From positions 1 through 64,000 of the forward strand of contig NZ_JACESA010000001.1 in NCBI RefSeq assembly GCF_013912065.1: DNA of 64,000 nucleotides, written 5' to 3'. Below the pieces are notes generated by a model. It did not search any database. It saw nothing but the letters and a program-made list of their open reading frames with translations, and was not told where the DNA came from. Both the position numbers and the translations under genes were made by a program. Positions 19,357-28,608 of the stretch are shown here, piece by piece. This stretch comes from Brevundimonas sp. (GTDB taxonomy: Bacteria; Pseudomonadota; Alphaproteobacteria; Caulobacterales; Caulobacteraceae). The first letter of the stretch is position 1. Each line of letters opens with the position of its first letter.

Positions 19357-21383
19357 GCGGCGAGCCCTCGATCTTCTTTTCGGATGTCAACGAGCGCCAG
19401 GGCTCCTTCCTGCGCCGCACCTTCGTGTTCGGCGGTCTGGCGGCGCTGGGGGTGACGGCCCTGGTGGGGCGGCTGGCCCAGCTTCAGGTCGTCCAGGCCC
19501 AGGAATATGCGACCCTGTCGTCGCAGAACCAGTTCAACTTCCGCCTGGTGCCGCCGCCGCGGGGTCTGATCAAGGACCGGAACGGCGTCGTCATCGCCGG
19601 CAACCGCCCCAGTTTCCGGGTGCTGGTCGTCCGCGACGAGACCAAGGACCTGGACCAGACGCTGGACCTGCTGGGCCGGCTGCTGCCCGATACGCTGGAG
19701 CGTCGCCGGGCCATCATCCGCGAGGTTAACGCCTCGCCCAAGTTCAACCCGGTCCCGGTGAAGAGCGACCTGACCTGGGAGGAGTTCGCCAAGGTCAATC
19801 TGTACGCCAACGAACTGCCGGGCGTCATGGCCGACATGAACGACGCCCGCTACTATCCGTTCGGCGGGGCCTTCGCCCATGCCATCGGCTATGTGGCCAA
19901 GGTCTCGGACCGCGACGTCAAGGCGATCAAGGACAAGGGAGAGACGGTCCCTCCGCTGTTGTTCAACCCCAGTTTCCGCATCGGCCGTCAGGGGGTCGAA
20001 AAGGCCCTCGACGAGGCGTTGCGCGGCGAACCGGGCGGCAACCGCGTCGAGGTGGACGCCCGCGGCCGGGTGGTGGCCGAGGACGTGGGCGGCTCGCGGC
20101 CGGCCGTGCCGGGCCAGGAGGTGGTCCTGACGCTGGACGCCGACGTGCAGAACCGCGCGCTGGAGGTTTTCGGCGACGAGTCGGGGGCCTGCGTGGTCAT
20201 GGATGTCCGCAACGGCGACATCCTGTGCATGATGTCCGCCCCGTCGTTCGATCCCAATCTCTTCGTCAGCGGCGTCCCGACCAAGGTCTACAGCGCCTTG
20301 CGGGACTACGAGCGCAAGCCCCTGTTGGACAAGACGTTGAACGGCACCTTCCCGCCGGGCTCGACCTTCAAGCCGACGACGGCGTTGGCCCTGCTGGAAG
20401 CGGGCGTGGATCCCAGCCAGACCGTGGTCTGCACCGGCGCCTATCGAACGGGAAACAAGGTTCAGCGCTGCTGGGGGCGTCACGGCGTGCAGAACATGCA
20501 CGACGCGATCAAGAACTCGTGCGACGTCTATTTCTACGCCATGTGCAACCGCGCCGGCGTGGACCGGATACGTCAGGCCGGCCTCGCCCTGGGTTTTGAG
20601 CACACCTTCGACATCGGGGTGGGCAACCAGAAGAAGGGCTTGCTGCCGTCAACGGAATGGAAGGCCCGCACCTTCCCGCGCGATCCGGTCTGGCATCCGG
20701 GCGAGACGACCTCCGTGGCGATCGGGCAGGGGGCGATCACCGTCAATGCGTTGCAGCTGGCTGTGATGACATCGCGGCTGGCCAACGGCAAGAAACAGCT
20801 GCAGCCGCGTCTGATCAAGTCCATCGGCGGGGTCGAACAGCCCAGCGGCGCCGAGGCGCCGGATCTGCCGTTCGTGCCCGAGCATGTCGAATATGTGCGT
20901 CAGGGCATGATCGCCGTGGCCAACGACCGGTCCGGCACCGCCTATCGCCAGAGCCAGCTGGGACTGGGCGACATTCAGATGGCGGGCAAGACCGGCACGG
21001 CCCAGGTCCGCAACTATGGCACCGGTTCGCGCAAGAGCGACATCTGGGCGCTGAAGGACCACAATCTGTTCGTGGCTTTCGCGCCGGTCGACGCGCCACG
21101 CTATGCCGTGGCCATCATCGTCGAGCACGGCGGCAAGGGCGGGGCCACGGCCGGCGCGCCGCGCGCGCGCGAGGTCATGCGGACGGTCCTGCTGAAGGAT
21201 CCTGACATGCGCGCCCGGATCGAGCGTCCGTTGCCGCCCGAGCCTGTCGGACCCGAGGTCGATGAAGGCCTGGTCGGGGCCGCGCCCGAGCCCGACATCG
21301 TCGTGGACACGCCGGCGAACGCGCCGCCGTCCGGTCCGGCGCCGTCCACGGGCCCGCGCCCCTATCTGTCCGAGCCGCGCTGA
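19353..21383 (+). CDS. mrdA: Penicillin-binding protein 2, elongation transpeptidase
   Basis: Class B transpeptidase that cross-links lateral-wall peptidoglycan. The 676-aa product has a short cytoplasmic start, one transmembrane helix (about 24-45), the pedestal domain opening with PPPRGLIKDRNGVVIAGNRP, and a transpeptidase domain with SxxK at PPGSTFKP (nucleophile Ser337), the SxD motif NSCD (Ser389; SxD is normal for PBP2) and KTG at GKTGTAQV (about 546). It ends in a Pro-rich tail. It overlaps mreD by 4 bp and rodA by 1 bp. Confidence 0.96.
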   Translation: MSGEPSIFFSDVNERQGSFLRRTFVFGGLAALGVTALVGRLAQLQVVQAQEYATLSSQNQFNFRLVPPPRGLIKDRNGVVIAGNRPSFRVLVVRDETKDLDQTLDLLGRLLPDTLERRRAIIREVNASPKFNPVPVKSDLTWEEFAKVNLYANELPGVMADMNDARYYPFGGAFAHAIGYVAKVSDRDVKAIKDKGETVPPLLFNPSFRIGRQGVEKALDEALRGEPGGNRVEVDARGRVVAEDVGGSRPAVPGQEVVLTLDADVQNRALEVFGDESGACVVMDVRNGDILCMMSAPSFDPNLFVSGVPTKVYSALRDYERKPLLDKTLNGTFPPGSTFKPTTALALLEAGVDPSQTVVCTGAYRTGNKVQRCWGRHGVQNMHDAIKNSCDVYFYAMCNRAGVDRIRQAGLALGFEHTFDIGVGNQKKGLLPSTEWKARTFPRDPVWHPGETTSVAIGQGAITVNALQLAVMTSRLANGKKQLQPRLIKSIGGVEQPSGAEAPDLPFVPEHVEYVRQGMIAVANDRSGTAYRQSQLGLGDIQMAGKTGTAQVRNYGTGSRKSDIWALKDHNLFVAFAPVDAPRYAVAIIVEHGGKGGATAGAPRAREVMRTVLLKDPDMRARIERPLPPEPVGPEVDEGLVGAAPEPDIVVDTPANAPPSGPAPSTGPRPYLSEPR

Positions 21384-22540
21384 TGACCGCCTCCGCCCTG
21401 TCCCGTCCCGGCGAGCGCGAGCGCGTCTCGACCAAGATCAGCCAGATCGACTGGCGTCTGCTGGCCCTGATCTGCGTGGTGTCCGGCACCGGCGGCCTGA
21501 TGCTATATTCGGTCGGCGGCGGGTCCTGGTCGCCCTGGGCGGCGAACCATCTGATCCGGTTCGGCATGTGCGTGGCCCTGATGCTGGCCTTGTCGATGGT
21601 CAATATCCGCTTCTGGTTCGGCCTGGCCTATCCGGTCTATGGCGTCGCCTTGCTGATGCTGGCCCTGATCGAGGTGCCGGGTCTGGGCTATACCGCCATG
21701 GGCGCGACGCGCTGGCTGAACCTTGGCGTGACCCGGATCCAGCCGTCCGAGATCATGAAGATCGGCGTCGTCCTGGCCCTAGCGCGCTGGTACCACGGCG
21801 CCTCGGCCAAGGAGGCCAGCTTTCACTGGAAACTGATCTTCCCGGTCGCCATCATCGGCCTGCCTTTCCTGCTCGTGGCGCACCAGCCGGATCTGGGATC
21901 GGCGATGCTGATCGGCCTGACCGGGGCGGCCATCATGTTCATGGCCGGATTGAGCTGGAAGATCATCGCCGCCGTCGGCGCGGCTGCCGTGGCCCTGGTC
22001 CCGCCCTATGTGATGTTCGGCATGCACGACTATCAGCGTCACCGCGTGCTGACCTTCCTGAACCCGGAGGCCGATCCGTCCGGCACCGGCTATCACATCA
22101 TGCAGTCGAAGATCGCCCTCGGGTCGGGCGGTTTGCTGGGCAAGGGGTTCGGCCTGGGCAGTCAGAGCCAGCTGGAATTCCTGCCGGAGAAACACACCGA
22201 CTTCATCTTCGCTGCGGTGTCGGAGGAGTTCGGCTTTGTCGGCTCCTTCACCATCCTGGCCTGTTATGCGGCGATCATCCTGATCTCGCTGCGGATCGCC
22301 TCTTTGTCGCACAGTCATTTCGGCCGTCTGGCGGCGTCGGGCGTGACGGCGACCTTCGCCATGTATGTGCTGATCAACGGCGGGATGGTGATGGGACTGG
22401 CGCCTGTCGTGGGCGTGCCCATGCCGCTGTTGTCCTATGGCGGCACGGTGATGCTGACGGTGATGATCGGTTTCGGCCTGGTGATGGCGACGCGCGTGCA
22501 CCGCTATGCCGAGCTGCCGAAGGGCCATGGGCTGATCTGA
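21383..22540 (+). CDS. rodA: SEDS peptidoglycan glycosyltransferase RodA
   Basis: Polytopic membrane polymerase (about 10 helices, 385 aa) that extends glycan strands with PBP2. SEDS hallmarks are GATRWLNLGVTRIQPSEIMKI, the catalytic-region VAHQPDLGSAMLI, LGSQSQLEFLPEKHTDFIFA and PMPLLSYGGTVMLT. The TGATG overlap with mrdA couples translation. It is the last gene of the mre unit; the next gene is a sugar regulator 67 bp further on. Confidence 0.96.
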   Translation: MTASALSRPGERERVSTKISQIDWRLLALICVVSGTGGLMLYSVGGGSWSPWAANHLIRFGMCVALMLALSMVNIRFWFGLAYPVYGVALLMLALIEVPGLGYTAMGATRWLNLGVTRIQPSEIMKIGVVLALARWYHGASAKEASFHWKLIFPVAIIGLPFLLVAHQPDLGSAMLIGLTGAAIMFMAGLSWKIIAAVGAAAVALVPPYVMFGMHDYQRHRVLTFLNPEADPSGTGYHIMQSKIALGSGGLLGKGFGLGSQSQLEFLPEKHTDFIFAAVSEEFGFVGSFTILACYAAIILISLRIASLSHSHFGRLAASGVTATFAMYVLINGGMVMGLAPVVGVPMPLLSYGGTVMLTVMIGFGLVMATRVHRYAELPKGHGLI

Positions 22541-22607
22541 TGCCGGGCGCGCTACCTCAAGCGATGGTTCTGGACAGATGCGCCAGGGTTGTGATCGTGT
22601 TCGTGCG

Positions 22608-23621
22608 ATGACGACCAAGACCGGCCAGGGCCGCAACCGAACCATGGGCGATATCGCCCGCCTCGCCGGCGTCTCGCCGATGACTGTTTCACGCGTCGTC
22701 AACGGCGACGCCCGCGTGCGCGAGGCGACACGGGCCAAGGTCGAGGCGATCATCCGCGAGACCGGCTATGTGCCCGATCCCGCCGCACGGATTCTGGCGC
22801 GGGCCGGGGGCGGGCGGATCGGCCTGTTGTACGCCAACCCGTCGAACGCCTATCTGGCCGAGGTCCTGTCCGGCGCCCTGGAAGGGGCGCGTTCGGTGGG
22901 GCTGCTGCTGTTGATCGAGCCGTCCCAGGCCGGCGCGCCCGAAGAGGAGCGTCAGGCGGTGCAGCGGCTCGCCGCGGGCGGCGCCCTGGGGGTGATCGTG
23001 CCGCCGCCGCTGGGCGAATCGCGCGCCACCCTGGACGCCATCACCCAAAGTCGCATGAAGGCCGTGGTCCTGGCCGCCCCCGCGCCGAGCGAAGACCTGG
23101 TGTCGCTGCGGGTGGACGACGTCGGCGCCGCCCACCAGATGACGCGGCATCTGCTGGACATGGGCCATCGCATCATCGGCTTCATCGAGGGACGGGAAGA
23201 CCAGACCGCCAGCGGCGACCGCCGTCACGGCGCCCAGACGGCAGTCGACGATTTCGACGGAGCCGTGCTGCTGGTGCAGCCGGGCGACTTCACCTACCGG
23301 TCCGGCTTCGAGGCGGCGCGGCGTCTGCTGGCCCAGGGGTCGCGGCCGACGGCGATCTTCGCCAGCAACGACGACATGGCGGCCGGAGCCCTGGCCGCCG
23401 TCCACGCCGCCGGCCTGTCGACGCCGGGCGAAGTGTCGGTGGTCGGATTCGACGACACCTATCTGGCCGCCAGCGTCTGGCCGGCCCTGACCACCATCCG
23501 CCAGCCGGTCGCGGCCATGGCCCGTCGCGCCGCCATTATTCTGGGGCGGGGCGGCGAGAATTCCGGTCCCGTGGCCCACGAATTGATCCTGCGCGAGAGC
23601 ACGGCGCCGCCCGCCGATTGA
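22608..23621 (+). CDS. LacI-family transcriptional repressor (XylR-like)
   Basis: A 337-aa regulator with an N-terminal helix-turn-helix (TMGDIARLAGVSPMTVSRVV, about 12-31), a hinge helix (VPDPAARILARAGGG) and a periplasmic-binding-protein-like sensor domain with IFASNDDMAAGALAA and VVGFDDTYLAASVWPALTTI. Its stop lies 22 bp before a perfect 14-bp palindrome that precedes xylX, so it is the natural candidate to bind that site and respond to xylose or a xyloglucan-derived sugar. Start choice between ATG 22608 and 22578 is by homology length; neither has a strong ribosome-binding site. Binding is inferred. Confidence 0.88.
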   Translation: MTTKTGQGRNRTMGDIARLAGVSPMTVSRVVNGDARVREATRAKVEAIIRETGYVPDPAARILARAGGGRIGLLYANPSNAYLAEVLSGALEGARSVGLLLLIEPSQAGAPEEERQAVQRLAAGGALGVIVPPPLGESRATLDAITQSRMKAVVLAAPAPSEDLVSLRVDDVGAAHQMTRHLLDMGHRIIGFIEGREDQTASGDRRHGAQTAVDDFDGAVLLVQPGDFTYRSGFEAARRLLAQGSRPTAIFASNDDMAAGALAAVHAAGLSTPGEVSVVGFDDTYLAASVWPALTTIRQPVAAMARRAAIILGRGGENSGPVAHELILRESTAPPAD

Positions 23622-23642
23622 CACGACGCCTACTATGCAAGA

Positions 23643-23656
23643 TGGTAGCGCTACCA
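23643..23656. promoter_or_regulatory. LacI-type operator upstream of xylX
   Basis: Perfect palindrome TGGTAGCGCTACCA with a central CG, the shape expected for LacI/GalR hinge-helix binding. It lies 29 bp before the xylX start and 22 bp after the stop of the LacI-family gene. Related sites occur at 40205-40218 and 54212-54225. Confidence 0.85.
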
Positions 23657-23684
23657 CATCGTAGAGTGTGGATGGGAGACGATC

Positions 23685-24836
23685 TTGAACCTTGCCTCAC
23701 ACCTGCCGGCGGACTGGCGCGACGCGCGCCTGTTGGGACGCATCCTGACGTCGGCGGGGCCTTCGCCCGTTCTGGCGCGGGGCGGGCGGCTGTTCGACAT
23801 CTCCGGCGAGGTGGCCACGAGCGCCGAGGCGGTGTCACGCGGCGATCTGGACGGCAAGGGCGTCGACCTGGGCGCGCTCGACGAACTGTCGTTCGCGACG
23901 GCCTGGGATGAACCGCGTGAGGGCGACATCGTCCTGCTGTCGCCGCTGGACCTGCAGTGCATCAAGGCGTCCGGCGTCACCTTCGCCGTCTCGGCCCTGG
24001 AGCGGGTGATCGAGGAACGGGCGCGGGGCGACGCCGACGCGGCGAACGCGGTGCGCCAGTCGATCCTGGACCGGATCGGCGGCGATCTGAAGGATCTGCG
24101 CCCCGGATCGGAACAGGCCGAGGCGGTCAAGGCGCAATTGATCGCCGACGGCCTGTGGTCGCAGTATCTGGAAGTCGCCATCGGCCCCTATGCCGAGATC
24201 TTCACCAAGGCGCCGGTGCTGGCCTCGGTCGGCTTGGGGGCGGAGGTCGGCGTGCGGTCTGATTCGGCCTGGAATAATCCGGAGCCCGAGGTCGTGGTGA
24301 TCTGCGACCCGACAGGACGTCCGGTCGGCGCCAGCCTGGGCAATGACGTCAATCTGCGCGACATCGAGGGCCGTTCGGCCCTGCTGCTGGGCAAGGCCAA
24401 GGACAACAACGCCTCCGCCGCCGTCGGCCCCTTCATCCGCCTGTTCGACGACGGTTTCGGCATGGACGACGTGCGCGCCGCGACAGTGCGGCTGGAGGTC
24501 GAGGGGCCGGACGGTTTCCTCATGACCGGCGAAAGCTCGATGCGGCTGATCAGCCGCGATCCGGAGGAACTGGTGCGCCAGACCTTGAGTGCTCATCAGT
24601 ACCCGGACGGTTTCGCTCTGTACCTCGGAACCATGTTCGCGCCGATCGAGGATCGCGACGCGCCGGGCAAGGGCTTCACCCACAAGATCGGGGACCGTGT
24701 GCGGGTCTCGTCCGAGAAGCTGGGCGTGCTGGAGAATATCGTGGCCCACTGCGACCGGGCTCCGGCATGGCGGTTCGGGGTGGTGGAGTTGATGCGTAAT
24801 CTGGCCGGTCGCGGCCTGCTGGGAGTATCTGTATGA
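23685..24836 (+). CDS. xylX: 2-keto-3-deoxy-D-xylonate dehydratase
   Basis: Fumarylacetoacetate-hydrolase-fold enzyme that dehydrates 2-keto-3-deoxyxylonate to 2-oxoglutarate semialdehyde in the Weimberg pathway. The 383-aa product closely resembles Caulobacter XylX as I know it: LPADWRDARLLGRI at the start, SPLDLQCIKASGVTFAVS, ERVIEERARGDA, the metal-binding region WNNPEPEVVVICD, LGNDVNLRDIEGRSALLL and FALYLGTMFAPIEDRDAPG. ATG 23685 is preceded by TGGGAGACGATC. The stop overlaps the xylB-like start (ATGA). It is the first gene after the LacI-type operator. Confidence 0.92.
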   Translation: MNLASHLPADWRDARLLGRILTSAGPSPVLARGGRLFDISGEVATSAEAVSRGDLDGKGVDLGALDELSFATAWDEPREGDIVLLSPLDLQCIKASGVTFAVSALERVIEERARGDADAANAVRQSILDRIGGDLKDLRPGSEQAEAVKAQLIADGLWSQYLEVAIGPYAEIFTKAPVLASVGLGAEVGVRSDSAWNNPEPEVVVICDPTGRPVGASLGNDVNLRDIEGRSALLLGKAKDNNASAAVGPFIRLFDDGFGMDDVRAATVRLEVEGPDGFLMTGESSMRLISRDPEELVRQTLSAHQYPDGFALYLGTMFAPIEDRDAPGKGFTHKIGDRVRVSSEKLGVLENIVAHCDRAPAWRFGVVELMRNLAGRGLLGVSV

Positions 24837-25591
24837 GTCGCGCCGTCTATCCGTCGCTGAAGGACCGTCTGGTCGTCGTCAGCGGCGGCGGTTCCGGCAT
24901 CGGCGCCGGATTCGTCGAGGCTTTCGCGCGCCAGGGCGCCCGCGTCGTCTTCCTCGACATCGCCGAGGCGGAATCGAGAGCGCTGGAAGCGGCCCTCGCT
25001 GATCTGTCGCCGGCCCCGGTCTTTCATCCCTGCGACCTGACCGATGTCGCCGTGCTTCAGGCCTGCCTGGCCGAGGTGGTCGCGAGCCACGGGCCGATCG
25101 ACGTTCTGATCAACAACGCCGCCAACGACGATCGCCACAGCCTGGTCGAAGTCACGCCCGCCTATTGGGACGAGCGGATCGCGGTGAACCTGCGCCACCT
25201 CTATTTCGCCGCCCAGTCGGTCGCGCCGGGAATGCGCGGACAGGGGCGTGGGGTGATCATCAACATGGGGTCGATCAGCTGGCATCTGGGCCTGCCCGAT
25301 CTGTCGCTGTACGAGACCGCCAAGGCCGGGATCGAGGGGATGACGCGGGCCCTGGCGCGCGAGCTGGGCGGCGACGGGGTGCGGGTGGTCTGCATCGTGC
25401 CCGGCAATATCCAGACCCCGCGCCAGATGCAGTGGTACACGCCCGAGGGCGAGGCCGAGATCGTGGCGGCCCAGTGCCTGCCTGGACGGCTTCAGCCCGA
25501 GGACGTCGCGGCCCTGGGCCTGTTCCTCGCGTCCGACGACGCACGTTTGATTACAGGCCACGAATATTTCGTGGACGCAGGCTGGCGATAG
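24833..25591 (+). CDS. xylB: D-xylose 1-dehydrogenase, SDR family
   Basis: NAD-dependent oxidation of D-xylose to xylonolactone. The 252-aa SDR protein has the cofactor loop SGGGSGIGAGF, NNAAND, a catalytic Ser in SISWHLG, and the YETAK catalytic Tyr/Lys pair. The pattern YPSLKDR, DDRHSLVEVTPAYWDERIAVNLRH and IQTPRQMQWYTPEGEAEIVAAQCL is that of Caulobacter XylB. It overlaps xylX by 4 bp and is 59 bp ahead of the MFS gene. Confidence 0.9.
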   Translation: MSRAVYPSLKDRLVVVSGGGSGIGAGFVEAFARQGARVVFLDIAEAESRALEAALADLSPAPVFHPCDLTDVAVLQACLAEVVASHGPIDVLINNAANDDRHSLVEVTPAYWDERIAVNLRHLYFAAQSVAPGMRGQGRGVIINMGSISWHLGLPDLSLYETAKAGIEGMTRALARELGGDGVRVVCIVPGNIQTPRQMQWYTPEGEAEIVAAQCLPGRLQPEDVAALGLFLASDDARLITGHEYFVDAGWR

Positions 25592-25612
25592 GCTTTCCTA
25601 CCGCCGATCAAC

Positions 25613-25629
25613 GCCCGCGTCAGACGGGC
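25613..25629 (+). other. Small stem-loop before the sugar MFS gene
   Basis: GCCCG / CGGGC with a 7-nt loop in the 59-bp gap between xylB and the transporter gene. It is too weak for a terminator and could modulate expression within the operon. Confidence 0.3.
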
Positions 25630-25650
25630 TCTATATGGGAGTATCATCGA

Positions 25651-27084
25651 ATGGCAGGACCGACGGGGGGCTCAGGCCCGGATATTGCGGGTGACGACCG
25701 CGTCAACATGGCCTTCATCGCCCTGATCGTGGCCGTCGCCACCATCGGCGGCTTCATGTTCGGCTATGATTCAGGCGTCATCAACGGCACCCAGGACGGG
25801 CTGGAGGCCGCCTTCAACCTGTCGGAACTGGGCACCGGATTCAACGTCGGCGCCATCCTGCTGGGCTGCGCGTTCGGGGCCTTCATCGCCGGCCGTCTGG
25901 CCGACGCCATCGGCCGTCGCACCGTGATGCAGATATCGGCGGTGCTGTTCATCATCTCGGCGGTCTGGGCCGGGGCGGCCGACACTTCGACCCACTTCAT
26001 CATCGCCCGCTTCATCGGCGGTCTGGGCGTCGGCGCGGCCTCGGTCCTGTCGCCCGCCTATATCTCCGAAGTGACGCCGGCATCGATCCGCGGCCGGCTG
26101 TCGTCGGTGCAGCAGATCATGATCATCACCGGCCTGACCGGCGCCTTTGTGGCCAACTACGCCCTGGCCCGCACCGCCGGCGGGTCGACCGCCGACTTCT
26201 GGCTGGGCTTCCCGGCCTGGCGCTGGATGTTCTGGCTGCAGGTGATCCCGGCCGCCATCTATCTGTTGGCCCTGCTGGTCATTCCCGAAAGCCCGCGCTT
26301 CCTGGTGGTCAAGAGGAAGGACGCCCAGGCCGAGGCCGTGCTGTCGAAACTGTTCGGCCCCGGCGCAGGCGCGCGCAAGGTGCAGGAAATCCGCGCCTCT
26401 CTGGCCGCCGACCACAAGCCCAAGTTCGCCGACCTGCTGGACCCGGCGACCCGGAAGGTTCGTCCCATCGTCTGGGCCGGCCTGATCCTGGCCGTCTTCC
26501 AGCAACTGGTCGGCATCAACATCGTCTTCTACTATGGCGCCGTGCTGTGGCAGTCGGTCGGCTTCTCCGAGAACGACGCGCTGCAGATCAACATCCTGTC
26601 CGGCGTCCTGTCGATCGCGGCCTGCCTCGCCGCCATTTCGGTGATCGACAAGATCGGACGCAAGCCGCTGTTGCTGATCGGTTCGGCCGGCATGTTCGTG
26701 ACCCTGGCCGTCGTGGCCTGGTGCTTCTCGCGCGCGGCCCTGATCGACGGTTCGCTGCACCTGGACGACCAGACCGGTCTGACCGCCCTGATCGCGGCCA
26801 ACGCCTATGTGGTCTTCTTCAACTTCAGCTGGGGCCCTGTCATGTGGGTCATGCTGGGCGAGATGTTCCCGAACCAGATGCGCGGTTCGGCCCTGGCCGT
26901 CGCCGGCTTCGCCCAGTGGATCGCCAACTTCGCCATCTCGGTCAGCTTCCCGTGGATGGCCGCCAACCTGGGTCTGGTCGTCACCTACGGCTTCTATTCG
27001 GTCAGCGCCCTGATCTCCTTCTTCCTGGTCCAGGCCTGGGTCAAGGAGACTCGCGGTCGCGAACTGGAAGACATGACGGGCTGA
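25651..27084 (+). CDS. MFS sugar:H+ symporter (xylose-type sugar porter)
   Basis: A 477-aa, 12-helix sugar-porter-family transporter in the inner membrane. Signatures are GYDSGVINGTQDGLE in helix 1, RLADAIGRRTVMQ (loop 2-3), PESPRFLVVKRKDA after helix 6, QQLVGINIVFYYGAVLW in helix 7, DKIGRKPLLLIG and the C-terminal VKETRGRELEDM. XylE/GLUT-like members carry xylose, glucose or galactose. Its place between xylB and xylA argues for xylose. ATG 25651 has GGGAG at 9 bp; the frame is open further upstream over xylB but without homology. Confidence 0.92.
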   Translation: MAGPTGGSGPDIAGDDRVNMAFIALIVAVATIGGFMFGYDSGVINGTQDGLEAAFNLSELGTGFNVGAILLGCAFGAFIAGRLADAIGRRTVMQISAVLFIISAVWAGAADTSTHFIIARFIGGLGVGAASVLSPAYISEVTPASIRGRLSSVQQIMIITGLTGAFVANYALARTAGGSTADFWLGFPAWRWMFWLQVIPAAIYLLALLVIPESPRFLVVKRKDAQAEAVLSKLFGPGAGARKVQEIRASLAADHKPKFADLLDPATRKVRPIVWAGLILAVFQQLVGINIVFYYGAVLWQSVGFSENDALQINILSGVLSIAACLAAISVIDKIGRKPLLLIGSAGMFVTLAVVAWCFSRAALIDGSLHLDDQTGLTALIAANAYVVFFNFSWGPVMWVMLGEMFPNQMRGSALAVAGFAQWIANFAISVSFPWMAANLGLVVTYGFYSVSALISFFLVQAWVKETRGRELEDMTG

Positions 27085-27114
27085 CATCGTCGGCCTGTCT
27101 CACCATCTCCCCGA

Positions 27115-27142
27115 GACGGGCGGCGCTCCCCCGCCGCCCGTC
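27115..27142 (+). other. Strong stem-loop between MFS and xylA
   Basis: Perfect 10-bp stem GACGGGCGGC / GCCGCCCGTC with loop GCTCCCCC, 20 bp before the xylA ATG. No T-run follows, so it is more likely an mRNA-processing or attenuating hairpin inside the operon than a full terminator. Confidence 0.5.
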
Positions 27143-27162
27143 AGCCACGAAAAGGACATCCC

Positions 27163-28605
27163 ATGACCGACACGCTTGAACTCTCGCACTGGATCGGCGG
27201 CGAGAAGGTCTCTGGCGCGCTTGCGGGCGAAAGCCTCAATCCGTCCGACACGCGCGACGTCGTGGCCCGCACGCCCCAAGGCGGCGCGGCTGAGGTCGAT
27301 CAGGCCGTCGCCGCCGCTCGCGCCGCCTTCCCCGGCTGGTCGGACGCCTCGCCGGAAGTCCGGTTCGACGTGCTGGACAAGGCTGGATCGCTGATCATGG
27401 AGCGCGCGGCCGCTATCGGCCGCCTGCTGGCCCGCGAAGAAGGCAAGACCCTGCCCGAGGGCATCGGCGAGACCATGCGCGCCGCCCGTATCCTGAAATA
27501 TTTCGCGGGCGAGGCCCTGCGCGTGCACGGCCAGAACCTGGCCTCGACCCGTCCGGGCGTCGAGATCCAGACCTATCGTCAGGCCGTCGGCGTGTTCGGC
27601 CTGATCACGCCCTGGAACTTCCCCATCGCCATTCCGGCCTGGAAGATCGCCCCGGCCATCGCCTTCGGCAACACCGTCGTCATCAAGCCCGCCGGCCCGA
27701 CCCCGGCCACGGCCGAGGCCCTGATCGCCGTCTTGCATGAGGCCGGCCTGCCCAAGGGCGTCGTCAACATGGTCATCGGCGACGGGGACGTCGGCCGCGC
27801 CATCGTGGCCCACCCGGGCGTCGACGGCATTTCCTTCACCGGCTCGCAGGCCGTCGGCGCAGGCGTCGCCGAGGGCGCGATGAAGCGTCAGGCCCGCGTG
27901 CAGCTGGAGATGGGCGGCAAGAACCCGCTGATCGTCCTGGACGACGCCGACCTGGACCGCGCCGTCGCCATCGCCCTGGACGGCTCCTATTTCGCGACCG
28001 GCCAGCGCTGCACCGCCTCCAGCCGCCTGATCGTTCAGGACGGCATCCACGACCGGTTCGTCGCCGCCCTGGCCGAGAAGGTCGCGGCCCTTCGCGTCGG
28101 CGACGCCCTGGACCCCAACACCCAGATGGGTCCGGCAGTCAGCGAGGCTCAGCGTGAGACCTCGTACAAATATATCGACATCGCCCGCGAGGCCGGCGGC
28201 CGGATCGTCACCGGCGGCGAGCGGCCCAACCTCGACAAGCCGGGCTGGTACGTCCAGCCGACCCTGATCGCCGACACCCTCGCCGATGCCCGGATCAACA
28301 ACGAAGAGGTCTTCGGCCCCGTCGCCTCGACCATCCGCGTGGCCAGCTACGAAGAGGCGCTGGCCGTCGCCAACGGCGTCGAGTTCGGCCTGTCGGCGGG
28401 CATCGTCACCCAGTCGCTGAAATACGCCCGCGACTTCCAGAAGAACGCCCGCGCCGGCATGACCATGGTCAATCTGGCCACCGCCGGGGTCGACTATCAT
28501 GTGCCGTTCGGCGGGTCGAAAAAGTCCAGCTATGGCGCGCGGGAGCAGGGGTTTGCGGCGGTCGAATTCTACACCCAGATCAAGACCTCCTATTCGGCGA
28601 GCTGA
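27163..28605 (+). CDS. xylA: 2-oxoglutarate semialdehyde dehydrogenase
   Basis: Aldehyde dehydrogenase superfamily protein (480 aa) expected to oxidise 2-oxoglutarate semialdehyde to 2-oxoglutarate, the last Weimberg step. Visible are the cofactor region GLITPWNFPIAIPAWKIAPA, catalytic Glu249 in LEMGGKNP, catalytic Cys283 in GQRCTASSR, and NNEEVFGPVAS. AAAGGACATCCC precedes the ATG. Succinate-semialdehyde-type activity is possible, but the neighbours (xylX, xylB, xylC) support the xylose role. Confidence 0.9.
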   Translation: MTDTLELSHWIGGEKVSGALAGESLNPSDTRDVVARTPQGGAAEVDQAVAAARAAFPGWSDASPEVRFDVLDKAGSLIMERAAAIGRLLAREEGKTLPEGIGETMRAARILKYFAGEALRVHGQNLASTRPGVEIQTYRQAVGVFGLITPWNFPIAIPAWKIAPAIAFGNTVVIKPAGPTPATAEALIAVLHEAGLPKGVVNMVIGDGDVGRAIVAHPGVDGISFTGSQAVGAGVAEGAMKRQARVQLEMGGKNPLIVLDDADLDRAVAIALDGSYFATGQRCTASSRLIVQDGIHDRFVAALAEKVAALRVGDALDPNTQMGPAVSEAQRETSYKYIDIAREAGGRIVTGGERPNLDKPGWYVQPTLIADTLADARINNEEVFGPVASTIRVASYEEALAVANGVEFGLSAGIVTQSLKYARDFQKNARAGMTMVNLATAGVDYHVPFGGSKKSSYGAREQGFAAVEFYTQIKTSYSAS

Positions 28606-28608
28606 TCC

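Noticed and set aside
20511-20525. PBP2 second motif reads SCD instead of SxN
   Set aside because: SxD is the normal form in PBP2 proteins, so it is not a missing catalytic residue.
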